Below are positions 1-8,755 of a stretch of 64,000 nt of DNA, in pieces. The translations under genes were made by a program, and so were the position numbers. The stretch's first letter is position 1. The number at the start of each line of letters is the position of its first letter. The DNA comes from Actinobacteria bacterium OV320 (GTDB lineage: Bacteria > Actinomycetota > Actinomycetes > Streptomycetales > Streptomycetaceae). The stretch lies in the NCBI GenBank assembly GCA_001298545.1, contig LJCX01000032.1, positions 248,001 through 312,000 on the forward strand. Direction: 5' to 3'. A model generated the notes under the pieces. That model had not been told where the DNA came from, did no database searches, and worked only from the letters and a program-made list of their open reading frames with translations.

Positions 1-2
1 GC

Positions 3-764
3 ACGCCCAAGCACCTGCGCGGCGACGACCAGCCCGAGATGCTCGCCCTGGCGATGCAGTCCCGCGGTCTGGCCCAGTACGACAAGAGCGGCCATCAGCA
101 GGTCGTGCGCACCGGCGACCTCATGATCAACGACCTGACCTCGCCGTACGACGTGAACTGGCCCGACGACGGAGGGTCGAGCGCGTTCAACGTCACCTAC
201 GACCTGCTCGGCGTGCCGGTCGATCTCGCCCGCCGCGCTGCGCCGCTCCTGCACACCAGCCCGCTGTACTCACTGGTCCAGCACCACCTGGGCACCCTGA
301 TCCGCCAAGCCCCGGTTCTGTCCGAAGACCCCGGAGCCCCCGCCCTGGCCGCGGCGACCGTCGAGCTGCTGCGCGCGCTCCTCGTCTCCGCCGCGGCCGA
401 CGACCGGCTGGCCCGCCCGGTGCGGGCGGACACCCAACTCACCCGGATCATGGCCTACGCCCGCCAGCACCTCACCGACCCCGGCCTGACCCCCGCGCGC
501 CTGGCCGCGGTCCATGGTCTGTCCGAGCGCTCGCTCTATCTGCTGCTGCGGGACGCCGGCATCAGCCTGGAGCAGTGGATCATCACCCAGCGGCTGGAGG
601 GCGCCCGCCGCGATCTGGCCGCCGAAGGCAAACGCCACCGCACCATCGCCGCGATCGCCCGCACCTGGGGCTTCACCGACCCGAGCTATTTCACCCGCCG
701 GTTCCAGCGCGCCTACGGGGCGCTGCCCAAGGACTTCCGGCAGGCAGCACGGTCACCTGACTGA
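3..764 (+). CDS. AraC-family transcriptional regulator (5' end cut by window edge)
   Basis: The reading frame is open to the first base of the window, so the true start lies to the left and the protein is partial. The C-terminal ~100 residues carry the two helix-turn-helix motifs of AraC/XylS regulators: first around LAAVHGLSERSLYLLLRDA, then IARTWGFTDPSYFTRRFQ followed by the usual YGALPKDFR ending. The N-terminal part resembles the AraC-binding-like cupin sensor domain. It lies 36 bp upstream of three alpha/beta hydrolase genes on the same strand, so it probably controls them. The inducer is unknown. Confidence 0.9.
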   Translation, partial: TPKHLRGDDQPEMLALAMQSRGLAQYDKSGHQQVVRTGDLMINDLTSPYDVNWPDDGGSSAFNVTYDLLGVPVDLARRAAPLLHTSPLYSLVQHHLGTLIRQAPVLSEDPGAPALAAATVELLRALLVSAAADDRLARPVRADTQLTRIMAYARQHLTDPGLTPARLAAVHGLSERSLYLLLRDAGISLEQWIITQRLEGARRDLAAEGKRHRTIAAIARTWGFTDPSYFTRRFQRAYGALPKDFRQAARSPD

Positions 765-800
765 TGCCCGCGCAGTCATCACGTTCCTAACGTCCGGGGC

Positions 801-1637
801 ATGACCTTCACCCAAGACCTCGACCAGATCGCCCGCGCCAACGCCTCAGGACAGCCGCCGGTCGTATTCGTGCACGGGCTGTGGCTGCTGCCGGGCAGCT
901 GGGACCGGTGGGCGGCCCTGTTCGCCGACGCAGGCTACGCGCCGGTCCTGCTCGGCTGGCCCGACGACCCCGACTCCGTCGAAGAGGCCCAGGCCCACCC
1001 CGAGGTGTTCGCAGGGAAGAGCGTCGGGCAGATCGCCGACCATCTCGCCGACCTCGTCGGCCGCCTCGACCGCACCCCGGCCCTTGTAGGGCACTCCTTC
1101 GGCGGCCTGCTGGCGCAGATCCTCGCCGGCCGCGGCCTGGCCGAAGCCACGGTCGCGATCAGCCCCGCCCCCTTCCGCGGCGTCCTGCCGCTGCCCTTCG
1201 CGGCGCTGCGCTCCTCCGCACCCGTCCTGGGCAACCCGGCCAACCTGCACCGGGCCGTACCGCTGACGTACGAACAGTTCCGGTACGCCTTCGCCAACGC
1301 CGTCACCGAGACCGAGGCACACGAGCTGTACACCGCGTACTGCGTACCCGGAGCGGGGAAGCCGATCTTCCAGGCGGCCACCGCGGACATCAACCCGTGG
1401 ACCGAGGCCAAGGTCGACACGGAGAACCCGCAACGCGGGCCGCTGCTGGTCCTCACCACCGACCACGACCACACGGTGCCACCCGCGATCGCCCGGGCCG
1501 GCTACAAGAAGCAGGCCCGCAACCCCGGCACCACCGAGATCGCCTCCCTCCCCGGCCGCGGACACTGCCTCACCATCGACGCCGGCTGGCGCGAAGTCGC
1601 CGACACCGCACTGACATTCGTCCGCCGCTACCTCTGA
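801..1637 (+). CDS. alpha/beta hydrolase
   Basis: 278 residues, a full-length single-domain alpha/beta hydrolase. The oxyanion-hole motif HGLW follows strand 3 near residue 25. The nucleophile elbow is GHSFGG with Ser99, the likely acid is in TTDHDHTVPP, and the catalytic His is in GRGHCLTID near the C-terminus. No signal peptide is visible, so it should be cytosolic. It is first of three hydrolases behind an AraC regulator. The substrate cannot be told from sequence; small esters or lactones are typical. Confidence 0.85.
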   Translation: MTFTQDLDQIARANASGQPPVVFVHGLWLLPGSWDRWAALFADAGYAPVLLGWPDDPDSVEEAQAHPEVFAGKSVGQIADHLADLVGRLDRTPALVGHSFGGLLAQILAGRGLAEATVAISPAPFRGVLPLPFAALRSSAPVLGNPANLHRAVPLTYEQFRYAFANAVTETEAHELYTAYCVPGAGKPIFQAATADINPWTEAKVDTENPQRGPLLVLTTDHDHTVPPAIARAGYKKQARNPGTTEIASLPGRGHCLTIDAGWREVADTALTFVRRYL

Positions 1638-1718
1638 ACCACCCAGCGCCGCCGACATTCACGCCTGGTCCGCCCCGCGCCGTACCGCCAGCCCCTCCTC
1701 AACGAAGGAAGAACCCCG

Positions 1719-2540
1719 ATGAGCACCTTCACCGTCTCCGACGGCACCACCATCCACTACACGGACTGGGGCACCGGCCGACCCGTCGTGTTCAGCCACG
1801 GCTGGCCGCTTTCCGGTGAGGCGTGGGCCGAACAGATGCGCCTCGTCGCCGAGCACGGCTTCCGCGCCATCGCCCACGACCGGCGCGGCCACGGCCGCTC
1901 CGACAACGGCTGGACCGGCCACCACATGGACACCTACGCCGACGACCTCGCCCAGCTCATCGAACACCTCGACCTGCACGACGCCGTCCTGGTCGGACAC
2001 TCCACCGGCGGCGGCGAGGTCACCCGCTACCTCGGCCGCCACGGCACCGCCCGCGTCACCAAGGCCGTCCTGCTCGGCGCCGTCCCCCCGCTCATGCTCC
2101 AGACCGACACCAACCCCGGCGGCCTGCCCCGCACGGTGTTCGACGGCATCCGCGACGGCGTCGAAGGCGACCGCGCCCAGTTCTACGCCGACCTGGCCAT
2201 CCCCTTCTACGGCGCCAACCGCGAGGGCCACACCGTCTCCGACGGCGTGCGCCACGACTTCTGGCGCCTCAGCATGCAGGCCGGCCTGAAAGCCGCCTAC
2301 GACTGCGTCGCCCAGTTCTCCGAAACCGACTTCACCGACGACCTCAAGACCATCGACATCCCCGTCCTGGTCGCCCACGGCGACGACGACCAGATCGTCC
2401 CCATCGGCGCCGCCGGCCTGCGCTCGGCCGAACTCCTCAAGGACGCCACCCTGCGCGTCTACCCCGGCGCCCCGCACGGCCTCGTCGGGGACTTCAAGGA
2501 CGCCTTCAACGCCGACCTCCTCGCCTTCATCAACGCCTGA
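1719..2540 (+). CDS. alpha/beta hydrolase, non-heme chloroperoxidase/arylesterase type
   Basis: 273 residues, the usual length of the cofactor-free haloperoxidase/perhydrolase group. Visible features are HGWPLSGEAW near residue 28, DRRGHGRSD near 54, the nucleophile elbow GHSTGGGEV with Ser95, the acid in AHGDDDQIVP and the His in GAPHGL. These match this subfamily closely. A GAAGGAAG ribosome site precedes the ATG. Such enzymes hydrolyse esters and form peracids in vitro; the natural substrate is unknown. It is the second gene of the hydrolase trio, 81 bp after the first. Confidence 0.9.
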   Translation: MSTFTVSDGTTIHYTDWGTGRPVVFSHGWPLSGEAWAEQMRLVAEHGFRAIAHDRRGHGRSDNGWTGHHMDTYADDLAQLIEHLDLHDAVLVGHSTGGGEVTRYLGRHGTARVTKAVLLGAVPPLMLQTDTNPGGLPRTVFDGIRDGVEGDRAQFYADLAIPFYGANREGHTVSDGVRHDFWRLSMQAGLKAAYDCVAQFSETDFTDDLKTIDIPVLVAHGDDDQIVPIGAAGLRSAELLKDATLRVYPGAPHGLVGDFKDAFNADLLAFINA

Positions 2541-2559
2541 CACCCACCGCGCCCCCGAC

Positions 2560-2584
2560 GCCCCGCCTCCACCGGTGGCGGGGC
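2560..2584 (+). terminator. hairpin between hydrolase genes (attenuator or weak terminator)
   Basis: GCCCCGCC and GGCGGGGC form an 8-bp stem with a 9-base loop, 20 bp after the stop of the second hydrolase and before the third. No T-run follows. It may reduce read-through into the third gene. Confidence 0.45.
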
Positions 2585-2612
2585 ACCCCGGCCCACAGGA
2601 GAACCACCCACC

Positions 2613-3428
2613 ATGCCCCGCACCTCAGCCCGCCGCAGAGCGATCACCGCGCTCGCCCTCACCGGCGCACTCGCCTGCACCCCGCTCACCGCGACGGCCG
2701 CCGGCCCGACCCGCGCCGCTACCACGGCCAAGCCGACGATCGTCCTGGAGCACGGCGCGTTCGCCGACGCCTCCGGATGGAACCCCGTCATCCAGTCCCT
2801 CCACAAGCGCGGCTACACCGTCCTCGCCCCCGCCAACCCACTGCGCGGACTGGCCGACGACACCGCGTACCTCAAGTCCTTCCTCGCCACCCTCACCGGT
2901 CCCGTCGTGCTGGTGGGCCACTCCTACGGCGGGGCCGTCATCACCGGTGCCGCCACCGGCAATCCGAACGTCAAGGCCCTCGTCTACATCGCCGCCTACG
3001 CCCCGACCGAGGGGGAGAGCGTCGCCCAGGCCACCGCACTGGGCGGCGGCAGCTCCGAACTCCTCCAGCACGTGATCACCCGCCCCTTTCCCGGCGCTAC
3101 GCCGGGCGACGCCGACGCCTACCTCGACCCCGCCTTCTTCCGCCAGGTCTTCGCCCAGGACCTGCCCCTCTCCCAGACCACCCAGATGGCCGCGACGCAG
3201 CGACCGGCCGCATTCACGACCCTCACCCAGGCCGCACCCGCCCCCGCCTGGCGAACGATCCCCTCCTGGTACCTGGTCGCCCGCAACGACCGGACCATCC
3301 CCCCGCAGGCCGAACGTGCCATGGCCGCCCGCGCGCACGCCCGCACCATCGAGATCAACAGCTCGCACGCCGCGATGCTCAGCCACCCCCGCGCCGTCAC
3401 CGACCTCATCGTCGACGCCTCCGGCTGA
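2613..3428 (+). CDS. secreted alpha/beta hydrolase
   Basis: 271 residues. The N-terminus is a Sec or Tat-like signal peptide: Arg-rich start (RTSARRRA), hydrophobic core ALALTGALA, and likely cleavage after a TATAAG region near residue 30. The mature part is an alpha/beta hydrolase of the group with EHGAFADASGW near the oxyanion site, nucleophile elbow GHSYGG, acid in ARNDRTIPP and His in NSSHAAMLSHP. It is the only exported member of the three-hydrolase cluster, so the cluster may act on a substrate both outside and inside the cell (inference). Confidence 0.88.
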   Translation: MPRTSARRRAITALALTGALACTPLTATAAGPTRAATTAKPTIVLEHGAFADASGWNPVIQSLHKRGYTVLAPANPLRGLADDTAYLKSFLATLTGPVVLVGHSYGGAVITGAATGNPNVKALVYIAAYAPTEGESVAQATALGGGSSELLQHVITRPFPGATPGDADAYLDPAFFRQVFAQDLPLSQTTQMAATQRPAAFTTLTQAAPAPAWRTIPSWYLVARNDRTIPPQAERAMAARAHARTIEINSSHAAMLSHPRAVTDLIVDASG

Positions 3429-3438
3429 CCACCACCAC

Positions 3439-3482
3439 GCCCGCCGGGGGACCGGCCGGCCACCGGCCGGTCTCCGGCGGGC
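3439..3482 (+). terminator. strong GC hairpin ending the hydrolase cluster
   Basis: Ten bp after the hydrolase stop codon, GCCCGCCGG..GGACCGGCCGG pairs with CCGGCCGGTC.CCGGCGGGC across a 3-base loop, giving a stem of about 20 bp with one or two imperfections. This is typical of Streptomyces terminators that lack a U-tract. Confidence 0.8.
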
Positions 3483-3655
3483 AGCCACCGACACCTGCAG
3501 CGTTCGCATCTCCGAGGTGGCGGACGAGGAGGGCTTCGCCTTGAGTACGAGGAGGAAACAGCGTCGGAGAACACCGATGAGTTTCGCCGTTCCCAGCTGT
3601 CCACCTCTTTGCAAGCGCTCAGAAGCGCAGCAGCCGCTCCGGAAGGGTGAGAAAC

Positions 3656-4048
3656 ATGAAGTACATGATCCAGATGAATGTGCCTGCCGCCCAGTGGGAC
3701 ACCATCATGTCCTCGTACTCCAAGGACGACATGGAAGCCATGTTCGCCCACATGAACTCTCTCAACGCGGACCTCACGTCCGCGGGGGAATGGGTGGACG
3801 GGCAAGGCCTCGGAGGCCCTTCGCTGGTCAAGACGGTGCGAGCCGGAAGCGACGGACGGCCGCAGGTGACTGACGGGCCGGCCGAGGAGGGACGCATCCT
3901 GGCCGGGTACTGGGTGGTCGACGTCAAGAGCGAGGACCGGGCTCTGGAGATCGCCGCACGAGCGTCGGCGTGTCCGGGCCCTGGCGGGAAGCCCGGCAAC
4001 GACCCGGTCGAGGTGCACGTGATCCCCGGAGACCCGACGGCGACCTGA
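3656..4048 (+). CDS. YCII-related (DGPF) domain protein
   Basis: 130 residues. The start MKYMIQMNV and the motif VTDGPAEEGRILAGYWVVDV are the signature of the DGPF/YCII family, often partnered with ECF sigma factors. ATG 3656 is chosen over an in-frame GTG 9 bases earlier because AAGG sits about 9 bases before the ATG. The C-terminal ACPGPGG..NDPVEVHVI matches the family end. No sigma-factor gene follows it here. The biochemical role of the family is not settled. Confidence 0.85.
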   Translation: MKYMIQMNVPAAQWDTIMSSYSKDDMEAMFAHMNSLNADLTSAGEWVDGQGLGGPSLVKTVRAGSDGRPQVTDGPAEEGRILAGYWVVDVKSEDRALEIAARASACPGPGGKPGNDPVEVHVIPGDPTAT

Positions 4049-4426
4049 GCCGCCGTCCGTGGCAGCGACCGGAACCGGGTGAGCTGCGTTCGTCGATCTC
4101 GCGGACGCCGACCAGCCGCTCCACGGTCCCGCCCGGACCGAGACCCGCAGCGGCCTGGGGGAGCAGCGGTCGGTATCGAGGCGCGCCCGGCTTGCCGGCT
4201 GTGCCACTGGGCCCCGGCGCCGAGCATTGTGCCGCCGTGCTTCGTCTCGCCCTCGCCGACCTCCTCCAGGCCGCCCTCGGGGCTGTCCAGCCCCCTGCTG
4301 CTTCCGGCCCGCCGCGCTGCGCGCCGTCGTCGACCTCGCCGCCGGCGCGCACGTACATGGCGGAATCCGTGCTCGAAGTTGCCTCTCCGAGTCACGGATG
4401 CGGCGACGCGGCGCGGGTGGCCTCGG
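4049..4426. other. intergenic stretch, no gene recognised
   Basis: 378 bp between the DGPF gene and the converging lipoprotein gene. All frames give arginine- and proline-rich shadows without family motifs. The sigma-factor gene that often accompanies DGPF genes was looked for and not found. Confidence 0.5.
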
Positions 4427-5776
4427 TCAGGAGAGGCTCGCGAGGATCTTCTCCGCCGCCTCGGCCGCCGCCCGTCCGCCGACGGACTCCTCGGCCCCGG
4501 CCGTCGAAGGCAGATCCTCGACGCGGACCGCCACGGCAACGCGCCGTCCGTCGCTCGACCGCGCTGAGCCGATGAACCACGAGGCGGCGAGGTCGCCGTC
4601 ACCGCTGGGGACCCACCCCGTCTGTCCGTCGGTGCCCAGTGCCGCCCGCAGCGCGTCAGCCGTGCCCCGGGACATCGCCTGCCCGGCGGAACCACCGTCG
4701 GCGGTCTCGGGTCGCTGCGTGGTGCCGTCTGCCTTCGTCACCCGGTCCACCAACTGCGGAGACACCAGCTGCCCGCCGTTGGCGACCGCGGCCGCGACGC
4801 GCGCCATCTCCAGCGGAGTTGCCCGGACGTCCCCGGCTCCCATCCCTGTCAGGGCCGCCTCAGGGGCCGTGGTGCTGTCACCGGGGTAGCTGCTCTCGGC
4901 GACCGTCAGGGGCACCTTGAGCGTGTCGTCGTCGAAGCCGAACTTCTGGGCCGCGGCACGGAGTCGGTCCTGACCGAGCTCGGCGGCCATCTTGGTGAAC
5001 ACGTTGGCGCAGGAGCGGCGCAGCGCCAGTCTGATGGAGGCGTTCTCGCACTGCGACGACGCGCCGGTCACCCGCGTCGTCGAGAGGGGGAGCACATAGG
5101 TGAGGGGGCTGACGGTGGCGTCGTCCACCGTTGTATAGAGGCCCTGGTCCAGGGCGGCGGCCGCGACGACGACGCTGAAGGTCGCCCCCGGCGCATCGGC
5201 CTGCTTCAGGGCCCGGTTGAGCATCGGCGAACGGCTGTCGCCGGTGGCCGACTTCCACGCCTGGGAGTCCTTCCCGCCTCGGCCGCTGAACTGCGCCGGG
5301 TCGTAGGAAGGCGTACTCACGAGGGCGAGGAGCTCCCCGGACTCCGCGTCGAGCGCCACCGCGGCGCCCTGCTGGTCACCCAGCGCGTCGAACGCGGCCT
5401 TCTGGACGGCGGGTTCGATGGTCGTGGCGACGTCACCGGGCGCGTCGGCGCTCAGCGAGTCGTCGTACAGGGCCTCGAGGCCGCTGCGGCCGTACGCCAT
5501 CGACCGGTAGCCCGTGATGGGCGCGTAGAGGGGGCCGTTGGTGTAGGTGCGCTGGTAGGGGGCCTTCGGGAGGTTGGTGGGCTGCGAACCGGTGACGGCT
5601 TTCCCGCCGACGAGAATGTCGCCCAGTCCGCGTTGCGACGCGGACGGGGAGGTGTGCTCCGTCGGGGACTTGTCGCCGGTGCCGGTGTGCGTGTCCTGGC
5701 TGCAGCCGCTGGTCACAGTGGCGAGAGCAACGAGAACCCCCGAGACGCGAAGCGCCTCTCTCGTGGTCGTGTGCAT
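4427..5776 (-). CDS. penicillin-binding-protein-like lipoprotein, catalytic motifs lost
   Basis: 449 residues. A lipoprotein signal peptide ends in the lipobox VTSGC (Cys25). From about residue 70 the protein follows actinobacterial PbpA-type transpeptidases (GPLYAPITGYRSMAYG, then IEPAVQKAAFDALG, then NRAL). The three active-site motifs are degenerate. The SxxK position reads PGATFS, so Ala198 and Ser201 replace the nucleophilic Ser and the Lys. SxN reads SCA (255-257). The KTG region (about 390-398) reads PSGDGDLAAS. It cannot be a classical transpeptidase; a structural, regulatory or beta-lactam-decoy role is inference. The frame is intact, so it is not simply a pseudogene. Confidence 0.85.
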   Translation of the reverse strand: MHTTTREALRVSGVLVALATVTSGCSQDTHTGTGDKSPTEHTSPSASQRGLGDILVGGKAVTGSQPTNLPKAPYQRTYTNGPLYAPITGYRSMAYGRSGLEALYDDSLSADAPGDVATTIEPAVQKAAFDALGDQQGAAVALDAESGELLALVSTPSYDPAQFSGRGGKDSQAWKSATGDSRSPMLNRALKQADAPGATFSVVVAAAALDQGLYTTVDDATVSPLTYVLPLSTTRVTGASSQCENASIRLALRRSCANVFTKMAAELGQDRLRAAAQKFGFDDDTLKVPLTVAESSYPGDSTTAPEAALTGMGAGDVRATPLEMARVAAAVANGGQLVSPQLVDRVTKADGTTQRPETADGGSAGQAMSRGTADALRAALGTDGQTGWVPSGDGDLAASWFIGSARSSDGRRVAVAVRVEDLPSTAGAEESVGGRAAAEAAEKILASLS

Positions 5777-5906
5777 GGCCGCATTCTAGAGAAATCCACG
5801 CAGCAGGGCGGTAGTTGGGCCAGGACGCCTCGCTCGCGGGCCCGTCGTGTCAGCATCTGTGCAGTGCGCCCTGTCAGATGGGGGCGGGGGGCGAGGAGCC
5901 GAGCTC

Positions 5907-6620
5907 GTGGACGCGTTCTTGCAGGGAATTCCCCAGCCCGAGGACCTGTGGATGTTCGCCGTCCACGGCGTTTTCGGGCCGGGCATCGCCGTCACCGTGT
6001 ACCTGCTGTACGTCCTTGTGACCGCATGGCTGGGCACCATCAGGTCGACCGTGACGCTGGTACGCCGGTTGGGCGGCGTGGCTCATGACGCTCAAGTCCG
6101 GCTGGTGGAGATGTCGGCGACGCAGCTCACCGCGGCCGTGGGGCTCTCGCTTCTGCTCGCGCTGGTGCTGTGCGGCTGGCTGACCGGTGTGCTCGTCATC
6201 GGCAATCTGATCGCCTTCGCCTACCAGAAGTCCGGGCACCAGTTCCTGGAACTGCAGACGCGGGATGCGGCATCGCTCGTGGACTGGCTGCAGTGGAACG
6301 CCTTCACGAAGGGCTATCTCATCGCGGCGCTGGCCGTGGTGCTGATCGCGGCCGTCCACCGGGGGAGTCCGAACCTGCGTTTCCTGGCCTTCCTGATCGG
6401 CATGCCGGCCATGCCGTGGGGCCTGTCGATCGCCGTCCTGGTGGTGTTCGAGACCATTCTGGGCTGCTTCGCGTGGATGGGGACGGGGGACTACTCGGCC
6501 GGGACCGGTTTCACCTGGCACCTGGTCTTCGCGGCGGTCGTCGCCGCCTATCTCGGCGCGTGCGTCGTCGCCCTGCGCGCGGCCAGGAGCCTGGGCCGCC
6601 TGTGGCTCGCGCGCGAGTAG
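5907..6620 (+). CDS. integral membrane protein of unknown function
   Basis: About 237 residues from GTG 5907, which has GAGGAG 8 bases upstream; an in-frame GTG at 5847 has no ribosome site. Four to five hydrophobic segments are visible: GIAVTVYLLYVLVTAWL, a leucine-rich stretch around LSLLLALVLCGWL, GYLIAALAVVLIAAV, WGLSIAVLVVFETILG and a C-terminal LVFAAVVAAYLGACVVAL. No known family was recognised. It is divergent from the PBP-like lipoprotein with about 130 bp between the starts, so both promoters probably lie there. Confidence 0.7.
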   Translation: MDAFLQGIPQPEDLWMFAVHGVFGPGIAVTVYLLYVLVTAWLGTIRSTVTLVRRLGGVAHDAQVRLVEMSATQLTAAVGLSLLLALVLCGWLTGVLVIGNLIAFAYQKSGHQFLELQTRDAASLVDWLQWNAFTKGYLIAALAVVLIAAVHRGSPNLRFLAFLIGMPAMPWGLSIAVLVVFETILGCFAWMGTGDYSAGTGFTWHLVFAAVVAAYLGACVVALRAARSLGRLWLARE

Positions 6621-6959
6621 ACGCACCACGCGCTGCGGACGATGCGGGACGCACACCCGCCACCCGGTACTCCGACGCCTGCACACCGAGGCCCGTCGCC
6701 AGGTCGGCCTTCGTAGTCGCCCGCCGCGCGGCCGGTCGACCGGTAAGGAACCGCAGGGCTCGACCGGCCAGATCGGACGAGGACGGGTAGCCGCACAGGC
6801 GAAGCTCCTGGCCCGATTCCGATGGCGTACGAAGCGGTGGCGAACTGCGGGTCGATCAGCGCCTCGCCACCGCTGATCTGGGGTGAGGACGCCGGAGTCG
6901 GTGTCAGTCCGCTGAAGTATCCTTCCCGCCACCGCACACCGACTGGGAGGACCAAGAGA
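6621..6959. other. intergenic stretch, no gene recognised
   Basis: 339 bp between the membrane protein and the DUF4246 gene. Frames in both directions lack motifs. Only the ribosome site GGGAGG at 6945-6950, for the next gene, could be assigned. Confidence 0.45.
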
Positions 6960-8468
6960 TTGACTGGCCTGTCCGCTTTCCCACTGCCGTTTCGTGCTTC
7001 CCGTTCCACATCGTTCGCGCCCCCGCGAACGCTGCGGGAACTTCAGATGATGCAGTGCAGCTCGCACATTCGGGCGAAGCCGGGGTGGTTCGACAAGATG
7101 AACGATGCCGGCATCGTCGCCAGGTGGACGCAAGAAGCGGTCGCCCAAGGCCTCACCGAAGCCCAGGTCCGATACGTGCTCGCTGAACTCCTCCACTACG
7201 CCGCGCTGCGGGACGGAAGAACCGGCGTCGAGGTGTCCGCGGTCGACGGGGTGTGGCACTCGGACACACTCGTCGACGACAAGCTGAGATCCCGGCTGCG
7301 CGAGGCGGTTCGGGTTTTGGAACAGGTCTCCGAAACAGCACAGGACTGGCATCCCGGATCCGACGGTCAGGTACTGGATCTGGTTCATCCCTCACTGTTC
7401 TGCCTGGTGAGAGGCGTGAGCGCTGCACCCGAGTGGGCTTGGCAAAACCCGACGGACCGTTACTCGAAGTACGAATTCTCGGAGCAATTCCAGTGGCTAC
7501 CCACGGACGTCGACGTCAGCGACGACGGAGCTGTCGCCTTCCGTTCGTACGTCAATAACGTCCACCCCGAGGCGCATCGCGAACTGGCCTCCGTGCTGCC
7601 GGACTTGTTCGCGTGCGTGCGCCCGCTGCTGGAGAACGTGCTCACCGATCTGCGTCATCCGCGCCCGCTGCGGATCGAGGCCGATCCATACGGGTGGTAC
7701 GACTCGGAGCCGGAGTATCCGGACAAGTCCTCCTACAGTGATGATGGGGCCTACGCAGAAGCCGTGCGTGCATGGGAAGCGGCCGAGGACGACTGGTGGG
7801 AAAACCGCCGTCCCGTCATCCCGGACGCTCCGGCCTTCGCTCCGCCCGTTTTGCCTGATGAATCCGCCCGAGTCGACCTGCGGGGCCGCCGCCTCCAAGT
7901 CATCGTCAAGCTTGCCACTATTCATCTCACACCGGACAAGCCTGAGTACTCGGGGGGTTCCTGGCATGTCGAGGGGATGATGAACGAGCGGATTGTCTCG
8001 ACCTGCATCTACTACTGGGACAGTGAGAACATCACCGAAAGCCGGCTCAGTTTCCGGGCGGCCCTCGATGACCCACACTACGAACAGAACGACGACAACG
8101 GTCTGCGTGAGGTCTATGGCCTGGAGGACGAAGACGCGCTGAACCAGTTGCTGGGTTCGGCATCGACCCCAGCGGGCCGCTGCCTGGCGTTCCCGAACAT
8201 TCTGCAACACCGCGTCGGGTCATTTCGCCTCACGGACCTCACTCGCCCGGGACATCGAAAGATTCTCGCGTTCTTCCTGGTCGACCCGTCGGAAAAGATC
8301 GTCTCGACATCCGATGTGCCACCGCAACAGCCCTGGTCCGATACCTCGACCATGACGCTTGAACAGGCCAAGGACTACCGCGACCAACTCATGCAGGAAA
8401 GAAAGTTCTTCGTCGACGAACACAACGAGCAACTCTACGAACGAGAATTCTCCCTCTGCGAACACTGA
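6960..8468 (+). CDS. DUF4246 domain protein (2-oxoglutarate/Fe oxygenase-like)
   Basis: 502 residues from TTG 6960, chosen because GGGAGG lies 9 bases upstream and the protein then begins with the family N-terminus (TLRELQMMQCSSHIRAKPGW). The core includes RRLQVIVKLATIHLTPDKPEYSGGSWHVEG, written here as consecutive blocks RRLQVIVKLATIHLTP and DKPEYSGGSWHVEG, then IVSTCIYYWDSENI, a FPNILQHRV block and KILAFFLVDP. The family is best known from fungi and a few actinomycetes. The spaced His and Glu in SWHVEG and the later QHRV look like metal and cosubstrate ligands of a double-stranded beta-helix oxygenase; that assignment is inference. The substrate is unknown. Confidence 0.8.
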   Translation: MTGLSAFPLPFRASRSTSFAPPRTLRELQMMQCSSHIRAKPGWFDKMNDAGIVARWTQEAVAQGLTEAQVRYVLAELLHYAALRDGRTGVEVSAVDGVWHSDTLVDDKLRSRLREAVRVLEQVSETAQDWHPGSDGQVLDLVHPSLFCLVRGVSAAPEWAWQNPTDRYSKYEFSEQFQWLPTDVDVSDDGAVAFRSYVNNVHPEAHRELASVLPDLFACVRPLLENVLTDLRHPRPLRIEADPYGWYDSEPEYPDKSSYSDDGAYAEAVRAWEAAEDDWWENRRPVIPDAPAFAPPVLPDESARVDLRGRRLQVIVKLATIHLTPDKPEYSGGSWHVEGMMNERIVSTCIYYWDSENITESRLSFRAALDDPHYEQNDDNGLREVYGLEDEDALNQLLGSASTPAGRCLAFPNILQHRVGSFRLTDLTRPGHRKILAFFLVDPSEKIVSTSDVPPQQPWSDTSTMTLEQAKDYRDQLMQERKFFVDEHNEQLYEREFSLCEH

Positions 8469-8755
8469 ACATCTCCTGTACATCTCCTGTCCTCAAGACG
8501 TGCTGCTCAGCAGCGCTGTCGGCTGCCTCGTCAGCCCCACACCGAACTGCCAGTTTCCGGACCGGAGTTCACGCGCCGGATCGCCACCGTGCCTGCCGTG
8601 CCCGCACACTTCGTTGGACGTGGGAGCGGCCGCTGGTAGGCGATGGGAGTTGCTGCCCTGCCGACAGATGTGAGGAAGTGGTCGGCCTTGCGCTTGCGAC
8701 GCCGGTGGGGTCTGCTGCGCCAGGTCAGTCAGTAGAGTCACGAGGGGAGACCTGA

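Noticed and set aside
1823..3544. 570-codon Arg/Pro-rich plus-strand frame across two hydrolases
   Set aside because: Out-of-frame shadow that ignores the hydrolase stops; almost only Arg, Pro and His.
4049..4426. Possible ECF sigma factor after the DGPF gene
   Set aside because: Expected sigma-70 region 2 and 4 motifs were absent in all frames.
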